Source: Thalassiosira profunda
Taxonomy: Eukaryota > Bacillariophyta > Thalassiosirophyceae > Thalassiosirales > Thalassiosiraceae
DNA length: 10,284 nt
Reading direction: 5' to 3'
Assembly: GCA_036939355.1 (NCBI GenBank)
Contig: JALLAP010000957.1
Span: 1 to 10,284 of the forward strand
Shown: positions 1 to 4,743 of the stretch, in pieces
Layout: every line of letters starts with the position of its first letter
Position numbering within the stretch: the first letter of the stretch is position 1
The notes under the pieces: model-generated
The model's input: the letters and a program-made list of their open reading frames with translations, nothing else
Databases searched by the model: none
What the model was told of the DNA's origin: nothing
Position numbers and translations under genes: made by a program

Positions 1-771
1 GGACCGGAGAGCGCCGAGCTCATGCACCGATTCATGGAGTCGATGCCCCCCTTGCGGCCCCTGGCGTTCGTGCTCAAGTACTTCTTGGCGAGCCGGGAGA
101 TCAACAAACCATTCACGGGGGGAATCGGCAGCTACCTGCTGCAACTGATGATTGTGAGCTATTTGCAACAGCGCGCGCGGGAGGACGTGGCCCGGAGGGT
201 GGGGGCGGGCGGGAAGCACTTCAACCTGGGCTCGCTGCTCCTGGATTTCTTCGAACTGTACGGGATCGACTTCAATTACGTCACCACGGGCATCTCCGTG
301 CGGCACGACGGGCGGTACTTCCCCAAGGGCGGCGAGAAGCACAAGGAATCGTTCTGGCAGCCGTCCAAGCCGTTCTCGCTGGCGATGGAGAACCCCTTCG
401 ACCCGACGGCGGATGTGGGAGCGAGCACCTTCCGGATACAAATGATTCAGAGGATCTTTGCACACGCGTTCAAAACGTTGCTGGCGTACGTCTCGGAGCC
501 GCTGGAACCGACCGATTCCATCCTGGCCACCATCATCCCGCCCACAGAAGAGATGGAGGAGAGGATGGCGTTGAAGAGGGACGCAGAAGTCGTGGACTTG
601 GTATCTGACGGGGACAGTCCGAAGAAGAAAAGCAAGAAGCAAACCCAGAGGGAAAAGAAGCAGCAGAGTAAGAAGGAAAAGAAGCAAGCGGTCAAAAGGA
701 AGAATCAGCGCAAGAAAGACGAACGTCGCAAGATGCGTGAAGAGCGCAAAGAGCGGAGGCAATCTCATTAG
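1..771 (+). CDS. Non-canonical poly(A) polymerase, TRF4/PAPD5 type, C-terminal part (5' cut by window)
   Basis: The frame is open from base 1, so the gene begins upstream; the ATG at 22 is internal. The visible part is the end of the central domain plus the PAP-associated domain of TRF4/5-type nucleotidyltransferases, which add short A tails to faulty nuclear RNAs in the TRAMP surveillance pathway. Recognisable blocks are NKPFTGGIGSYLLQLM, which matches the family's FTGGIGSY signature, then LGSLLLDFFELYGIDFNY with VTTGISVRHDGRYF, then ENPFDPTADVGASTF, which corresponds to the family's DP…NDVG…S block. The catalytic GS/DxD nucleotidyltransferase core lies outside the window. The last 50 or so residues are a Lys/Arg/Glu-rich tail (KKKSKK, KKEKKQ, RKKDERRK), probably a nuclear localisation and RNA-contact segment. 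The family call is firm; the choice between TRF4 and TRF5 orthology is not possible here. Confidence 0.9.
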   Translation, partial: GPESAELMHRFMESMPPLRPLAFVLKYFLASREINKPFTGGIGSYLLQLMIVSYLQQRAREDVARRVGAGGKHFNLGSLLLDFFELYGIDFNYVTTGISVRHDGRYFPKGGEKHKESFWQPSKPFSLAMENPFDPTADVGASTFRIQMIQRIFAHAFKTLLAYVSEPLEPTDSILATIIPPTEEMEERMALKRDAEVVDLVSDGDSPKKKSKKQTQREKKQQSKKEKKQAVKRKNQRKKDERRKMREERKERRQSH

Positions 772-1102
772 TTTCACTGATGCAATAAGTCCACTTGTCA
801 TATCCTCCCCGTATGGCACCAGTCCTTTTAGCCAAACGAAATAAAGTTGCACTAAGAAGGCCTAATCCCCCATCGCCTCCAGATCGCCTCCCCCAATTCT
901 AGGTTGTGGACGGCAGTTGTTGATATCATAAGTAGCAAATGCTTACACAATCTTATCTCAACAATCCCCTGCCTTGAAAGGAATTTTCAGGCTTGATCAA
1001 GAAGTGCAACCCCCTTCGGCTGCAATTTGATCCAGAAGAGGAGCATCACAGGTCAGAGTGCACACTCCCCTCCCCGATGATGTGACAATATACATCGACA
1101 GT
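772..1102. other. Convergent 3' intergenic region
   Basis: This stretch lies between the stop codons of the convergent poly(A) polymerase gene and the NDUFB4-like gene and should hold both 3' UTRs. No convincing reading frame is seen. The only recognisable element is the AATAAA hexamer at 840-845. The base composition is more AT-rich than in the flanking genes, as expected for untranslated sequence. Confidence 0.6.
840..845 (+). promoter_or_regulatory. Possible polyadenylation signal AATAAA
   Basis: A perfect AATAAA hexamer lies 68 nt after the stop codon of the poly(A) polymerase gene, on the same strand. Its position fits a 3'-end processing signal, but a single hexamer in AT-richer sequence may also occur by chance. 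Confidence 0.45.
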
Positions 1103-1595
1103 TTATGCCAACCCGCTGTTCTTGTACCGGGGATCGCCCTTGATCATCAGCTCCTTCCTCGTGAAGTGGTAAATCGTGTACGGGAAGAGGAGGCAGCAGA
1201 AGATGATGGCGGGCAAATTGTCCGGGTTCACCTCGAAGGCCTGCTCGGTGATCTCCCTCCGGCCGTTCCACTCCTCCACGTACTTGTTCTTCTTGACGTG
1301 CATGGCGTCGGTGAAGGGGCCGTCGCCCATCCTCCTCCTGGAATGTGGGGAGTGGTAAGATGGTGAGATGGTGAGGGGGTGGCAAGTGGAAATTGCAACG
1401 ACTGCCCAACTGAAGGTCCTCCCCCCCCCCCGTCGTCCGCGTTGGGGTGGAACATCAGGGCTGCAATCGCAGGGCCCGCACACCAACCCTTGTAAAATCA
1501 CCGACGCCATGAGCTCACCTCTGCGCCCGCTGGGCCGTTCTGGGGGCGGCCCTCCGTGCCAGGAGCCCCGTCGTCCGGGCGAGTTGGCTGAACAT
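1103..1595 (-). CDS. Small mitochondrial membrane protein, probable complex I subunit NDUFB4-like (two exons)
   Basis: Proposed model: exon 1 at 1595-1519, intron 1518-1338, exon 2 at 1337-1103, joining in frame to 103 residues. Exon 1 encodes MFSQLARTTGLLARRAAPRT, rich in Arg, Ala and Thr with no acidic residue, a typical mitochondrial presequence. Exon 2 holds the core (KKNKYVEEW, then one membrane segment at about residues 67-84, LPAIIFCCLLFPYTIYHF). The KNKYVEEW…RE…F pattern followed by a single membrane helix resembles the roughly 70-residue plant NDUFB4-type subunit of NADH:ubiquinone oxidoreductase as I recall it (KNKFIEDW). That would place it in the membrane arm of respiratory complex I. 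An uninterrupted frame also runs 1645-1103 (180 codons), but its N-terminal part is low-complexity and reads across the intron. A start at 1330, inside exon 2, is the fallback (75 residues). The gene is likely real; its subunit identity is moderate. Confidence 0.68.
1338..1518 (-). other. Spliceosomal intron, 181 nt, GT-AG
   Basis: On the minus strand the donor reads CAGAG|GTGAGC and the acceptor ACATTCCAG|GAGG, with a C/T-rich stretch before the acceptor. The exon 1 frame meets TGA inside the donor itself (AGG TGA), so the presequence reaches the core only if the intron is removed. The length leaves remainder 1 on division by 3, which moves the exon 1 frame onto the exon 2 frame exactly. The intron holds an 11-base homopolymer (C on the plus strand, 1421-1431). 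Confidence 0.65.
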
Positions 1596-1751
1596 CGTGT
1601 TGCTCCCTGGCCTTCCCTCGAATTTGTGGCGGCGTGACTGGCCAACCATCACGTGGCGAGGTGCTATCTAAATGCTCTGCTAGATAAGGAGATCACACCC
1701 GTCCGTCACGAGACACAACTTCCTCCCCCTCGCTCAGTCCCCCCCCCCCCC

Positions 1752-1786
<35 letters not shown>

Positions 1787-1948
1787 CGGCTGCACCCGGC
1801 CCGCCCGCTGCAGAGGACTCCAACAGCCCAACTGCGCTCGTCTCCACCTCTCCGCCGAGCCATTAGCCGCCAGTTGTGTGGGATTTGCAAAAGAGATCAC
1901 ATCTTGTGCCCATCAAATTGATAGCTCCACCACCACCCAACCACAACT
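1596..1948. promoter_or_regulatory. Shared divergent 5' region of the NDUFB4-like gene and ISY1
   Basis: These 353 bases separate the proposed start of the minus-strand NDUFB4-like gene from the ISY1 start, so both promoters and both 5' UTRs must lie here. The centre is a long C run (1739-1785). No clear TATA box is seen at a usual distance from either start. Apparent ORFs across it encode polyproline or polyglycine from the C run and are not credible genes. Confidence 0.55.
1739..1785. repeat. Homopolymer run: C13, one T, C33
   Basis: Bases 1739-1751 are all C, 1752 is T and 1753-1785 are all C; the flanks (about 1722-1738) are also pyrimidine-rich. The run sits between two divergent genes. 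Such runs slip in replication and sequencing, so the true length may differ. The opposite strand is a G33 run able to form G-quadruplexes. Confidence 0.95.
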
Positions 1949-2779
1949 ATGGCGCGTCCCGAGGAAAAGGCCCAGGCCATGCTCAACAAGTGGGTGAAAA
2001 TGAAAGAAGAAGGCGACCCGACGTCCAAAATATCCCGCGACAACCGCCGCCGCGAGAAGCGCCCGTTCCTGGCCTCGCACTGCGAGCACCTCGCCGACGC
2101 CGAAAGGTTTCGGAGGCAGATCATCGGGGAGATCACCGACGGCGTCAAGAAGATCCAGAACGCCGGTCTGGGGGAGCACGCCATCCGGGATCTGAACGAC
2201 AACATCAACAAGCTGATACGGGAGAAGTGGCACTGGAATCGAAGGATCAAGGAGCTGCGGGGGCCCGATTACAACAAGGAGGAACGGAAGGCGATGCTGC
2301 TGGCGGAACAGGAGGGCACGGCCGCGGACGATCCCCAGCTCGCGGTGGGGCTGGGGCTGAAGGGGAGCGGGGGATATCGTTATTTCGGTGCGGCCAAGGA
2401 TTTGCCGGGGGTGAAGGAATTGTTCGCGAGGGAGGCGGCGAAGATGACGAAGCGCAAGCGTGGGGATATCTACAAGTACATTACCCCCGATTACTACGGG
2501 CTGCGGGACGAGGAGGACGGGGTATTGCTGGAACTGGAGGGGGAAATGGCGGCGAAGAAACAGAAGGAGTTGGAGGAGTGCCGGGAGGAGTACGCGGAGT
2601 TGAAGAAGCGGCAGAAGACGGAAGGGGAGGATGAAAGCGGGGAAAGCTCGGACGAGAGCGCCTTCCTGGAGGGGGCGGAGGACGGCATTGACCCCAGCGC
2701 GGCGGTGCCGTCGCAGGAGGTCGTGGCGCAAGTGCTGTTGCAGAAGAAGAAGGCAGCCCTGCTGGACCGGTTCGCTTAA
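1949..2779 (+). CDS. ISY1: Pre-mRNA-splicing factor ISY1
   Basis: A 276-residue protein that matches the Isy1 family along its whole length. Isy1 is a Prp19/NTC-associated factor in the catalytic spliceosome, where it helps position the branch helix and affects splicing fidelity. Matching blocks are MARPEEKAQAML at the N-terminus, RRREKRPFLASHCEHL, FRRQIIGEITDGVKKIQNAG, then IRDLNDNINKLIREKWHW and RIKELRGPDY, and GYRYFGAAKDLPGVKELF near residue 150. The C-terminal part is charged, with an acidic Ser/Glu stretch near residues 223-243, then VPSQEVVAQVLLQKKKAALLDRFA, equivalent to the conserved VPSQ…ALLRRKK…LL tail of the human protein. The family length is 235-285 residues, so the gene is complete. 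The start ATG lies in CAACTATGG and the homology begins at residue 1. No intron is needed. Confidence 0.97.
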   Translation: MARPEEKAQAMLNKWVKMKEEGDPTSKISRDNRRREKRPFLASHCEHLADAERFRRQIIGEITDGVKKIQNAGLGEHAIRDLNDNINKLIREKWHWNRRIKELRGPDYNKEERKAMLLAEQEGTAADDPQLAVGLGLKGSGGYRYFGAAKDLPGVKELFAREAAKMTKRKRGDIYKYITPDYYGLRDEEDGVLLELEGEMAAKKQKELEECREEYAELKKRQKTEGEDESGESSDESAFLEGAEDGIDPSAAVPSQEVVAQVLLQKKKAALLDRFA

Positions 2780-2841
2780 GATGGGCATCGAGAGGAGTAG
2801 TTGTTGTGGCAGAGGATCATCTTAATTCATGTCTCGCCGCC

Positions 2842-4218
2842 TCAAGTAAGCGGCACCAAATCGGGGAATAGTTGCAAGATCTCCTTCTCCGTAAGCCCCC
2901 CAGATGCTTTGTCTGGTAGTATTTGTACCTCCGCACCAACCAAACAGTCATCCACCTTGGCATCGGTCGCAATGCGGGCCAATATCCTCGCCATATCTCG
3001 CTGCCGGATGATCCCAAAAGGCAATGGAATGTTGGCGGTATGGTCTCCTTTGATGGCCAGCAATATTGTGGCCAGTACGTATCGTTTGGCGCTGGTGCTT
3101 TGCTTTTGCTCCTGGCTCCGTTTCTGTTTGAGCCGGTGCCCGTCGTAAGCACCCCGTTCCTCGTTCGCCGCCCGCTTGAATTCCTGCACTGCCTCTTCAA
3201 CAAAAGGGAGACGGACGGAATCTATAGACCCGTACATCATCGCAGTGCTGTATGGAACCATCGTTGATGCGACGCTTGACAGGAAGCTTGCAAGAGCCTT
3301 CTGCCGGAGGCCATATGCACCGCTCCCGCCAAGCTGCTGTTGCGTCAAAATTGCAATATTGGTGAACAGCTCCTCGTCCTCGAGACGGAGCTTATTCAAC
3401 AAGCTGCCCGCGTCGGATCCCCCATCGATATTGTTGTCAGCGTCGAACCCCAAGGCCATGCAGACCCGCACTATCGAGACCCCATTGCCAAGAGCAGATA
3501 TATTCCTCATCCGTCCCCAGGGAGTGGCGCTGCGCACCACCCTGGCCTTTCGCAGCGAGGCCCGGAACGAGCTGGCGGCAAAGGTGGCCAATATGACGCC
3601 CAGGGATACCCGCTTCACCGTCTGCTTCTTCTTGTTTGCACCTCGTCTATCGCTCCTTCGCCGTATGAGTTTGTATTCGTTTGCATTGGAACGTTGCGTC
3701 TGGATTACGACATTCTGCTTCTGCGGGTTGTCGTGTTGCGGATCGTTTTGCAGATAGTACGACGAGGACTGCGACTCCAGAGTGGGCGATGATTGTAGAA
3801 GAGTTGTGCGTTCCGCCCAAGAATTTGTGGGAAGCGAGATCATCAGCGCCAGTGAAAGCACCAGAGGCAGAAACTTCCTCCGTGCGCCCCTGAGATATCC
3901 ATGTGCCCGCACCAGTATCTTCACAATGAGTTGTTGTATTGCTGAGGTTCTGGGAGCGTTTCTTTTGCCCGGCGCTCGTCGGGCGGATGCGATTTGCAAA
4001 GGCGCATATGATGTGCTCGTATCAGCTTGCAACGATGCATTTACAAAAGGGCTGCGTATTTTAGATTCACGGTTCGAATGTCGAATGCAATGATACTTTC
4101 CACAGCCAGCCAGTCGATGCGAGAAGGGTGCGGAGCGCGTCCCTGGACGATAGGCAAAGGTCGACCCCGGATGCGTCAGGGCATGCACCGCCAAAACTAT
4201 TATTGATTGGGGCATCAT
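2842..4218 (-). CDS. DUF1517-family membrane protein with predicted plastid-targeting leader
   Basis: Stop at 2842; the preferred start at 4218 gives 458 residues, while the longest frame starts at 4278 (478). The C-terminal half resembles DUF1517, a family of cyanobacteria and plastid-bearing eukaryotes with no settled function. The clearest match is the end: YVLATILLAIKGDHTANIPL, a helix with DMARILARIATDAKVDDCLV, then GAEVQILP…LTEKEILQLFPDLVPL, like the family's YIVVTLLVAA…LWTPQ…L…ELL…YP.L.PL. With the 4218 start the protein opens with a weak signal peptide ending at GST|FAYRP, where F sits at the cleavage point as in the ASAFAP motif of diatom plastid precursors. A basic transit-like stretch follows, then a second hydrophobic segment ending NSWA|E (residues 116-135), like a thylakoid-transfer domain. 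A further hydrophobic segment lies near 204-218. Location in the thylakoid is inferred. The gene ends 62 bp from the convergent ISY1 stop. Confidence 0.72.
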   Translation of the reverse strand: MMPQSIIVLAVHALTHPGSTFAYRPGTRSAPFSHRLAGCGKYHCIRHSNRESKIRSPFVNASLQADTSTSYAPLQIASARRAPGKRNAPRTSAIQQLIVKILVRAHGYLRGARRKFLPLVLSLALMISLPTNSWAERTTLLQSSPTLESQSSSYYLQNDPQHDNPQKQNVVIQTQRSNANEYKLIRRRSDRRGANKKKQTVKRVSLGVILATFAASSFRASLRKARVVRSATPWGRMRNISALGNGVSIVRVCMALGFDADNNIDGGSDAGSLLNKLRLEDEELFTNIAILTQQQLGGSGAYGLRQKALASFLSSVASTMVPYSTAMMYGSIDSVRLPFVEEAVQEFKRAANEERGAYDGHRLKQKRSQEQKQSTSAKRYVLATILLAIKGDHTANIPLPFGIIRQRDMARILARIATDAKVDDCLVGAEVQILPDKASGGLTEKEILQLFPDLVPLT

Positions 4219-4345
4219 TTTGCATTCCTCCCCTATTATTGACCTCCCAACTGTCCTCCACTCTCCACCTGATAACACCGTTTCCTGGGTGGCACCCGCG
4301 TTGATGGCGGCACGGCCAGAGGATCAGGGGATGGTGGGAGCGGGG

Positions 4346-4384
4346 CTGAGCGAGGGCTGAGCGAGGGCTGAGCGCTGAGCGGGG
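4346..4384. repeat. 11-bp tandem repeat, about 3.5 copies
   Basis: The unit CTGAGCGAGGG occurs at 4346 and 4357 and begins again at 4368, where the last copies degrade to CTGAGCG followed by CTGAGCGGGGG. The array lies upstream of the DUF1517 gene start and has no coding role that can be seen. Confidence 0.85.
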
Positions 4385-4439
4385 GCGGGAGCTGATAGGT
4401 AGCCGTGGTACTGTGGTACTACGTACGATACCTAAAATT

Positions 4440-4451
4440 GCTAGCGCTAGC
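4440..4451. repeat. Perfect 12-bp palindrome
   Basis: GCTAGCGCTAGC is its own reverse complement. It stands 15 bp before the left arm of the large inverted repeat. It may be a protein-binding site or chance; nothing more can be said. Confidence 0.6.
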
Positions 4452-4466
4452 GGCGGGCGCTCTTCA

Positions 4467-4558
4467 GCCCCACACCCAGGGGCCTCCTTCGGTCGCCCCC
4501 TCGTCGCTGCAACTGCCCAGCGACGAGGGGAACCGAAGGAGGCCCCTGGGTGTGGGGC
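4467..4558. repeat. Long fold-back inverted repeat, arms 43 and 41 bp, 8-nt loop
   Basis: The left arm 4467-4509 is the reverse complement of the right arm 4518-4558 along nearly its whole length. The only difference is a small bulge around 4494-4496 opposite 4531. The loop (4510-4517) is CAACTGCC. The octamer GGGCGCTC occurs at 4455-4462 and again at 4555-4562, exactly 100 bp apart, and may be a target-site duplication of a small fold-back element, although its right copy overlaps the end of the arm. The structure would make a hairpin in RNA of either strand. It may be a fold-back MITE, an inverted duplication from template switching, a small-RNA precursor or an assembly artefact. Confidence 0.92.
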
Positions 4559-4579
4559 GCTCCCATAACTTCTCTGACG

Positions 4580-4706
4580 ATGAGGACCGTAGCGGCGCTA
4601 GCCTGCCTCGCCTTATCGGCATGCGTTGTCCGCGCTGAGGCCTCTCCGCGGATCTTTGCTCGGTGGCGGAGGAGGCTCTGGAGGTGGAGGCTTCATTGCT
4701 GGATGA
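4580..4706 (+). pseudogene. Doubtful small ORF: signal peptide plus Gly-rich tail in a shifted frame
   Basis: From the ATG at 4580 the frame reads MRTVAALACLALSACVVRAEA, a good signal-peptide shape with a likely AEA cleavage site. It then becomes Arg/Trp-rich and unlike a natural protein. In the +1 frame, bases 4662-4706 read GGGGGSGGGGFIAG followed by a stop, a natural Gly-rich end. One base too many between the two parts, or a missed intron, would unite them. It lies just before the convergent transporter stop (4744) and just after the hairpin. It may be a decayed or mis-sequenced small secreted or plastid-targeted protein, or chance. I do not recognise a family. Confidence 0.22.
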
Positions 4707-4743
4707 GAAAGATCGACGTAGCTTACTGGCATGCTGAACATAT

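Larger units (their letters stand above)
4219..4743. other. Repeat-rich spacer between the FUSC-type gene and the DUF1517 gene
   Basis: Both flanking genes are on the minus strand, so this stretch should contain the 3' UTR of the transporter gene and the promoter and 5' UTR of the DUF1517 gene. It holds an 11-bp tandem repeat (4346-4384), a doubled GTGGTACT (4405-4420), a 12-bp palindrome (4440-4451), a long fold-back inverted repeat (4467-4558) and a weak plus-strand ORF with a signal-peptide look (4580 onward). No transposase or RNA gene is seen. Confidence 0.6.

Noticed and set aside
1653..1997. ORF with polyproline (+) and opposite ORFs with polyglycine
   Set aside because: They come from translating the C33/G33 run in the divergent 5' region; no conserved or protein-like sequence flanks it.
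1876..2634. 252-codon plus-strand ORF overlapping ISY1
   Set aside because: It is a shifted-frame shadow of ISY1, rich in Gly and Arg; the ISY1 frame has clear homology from end to end.
1913..2788. 291-codon minus-strand ORF opposite ISY1
   Set aside because: Antisense shadow made of Leu/Pro/Arg-rich sequence, a side effect of GC-rich codon usage in ISY1.
3176..3792. Two overlapping plus-strand ORFs of 193 and 150 codons
   Set aside because: They lie opposite the DUF1517 coding region and have no domain-like pattern.
4467..4558. Bacterial-type terminator
   Set aside because: The stem is much longer than an intrinsic terminator, has no T tail, and the genome is eukaryotic.
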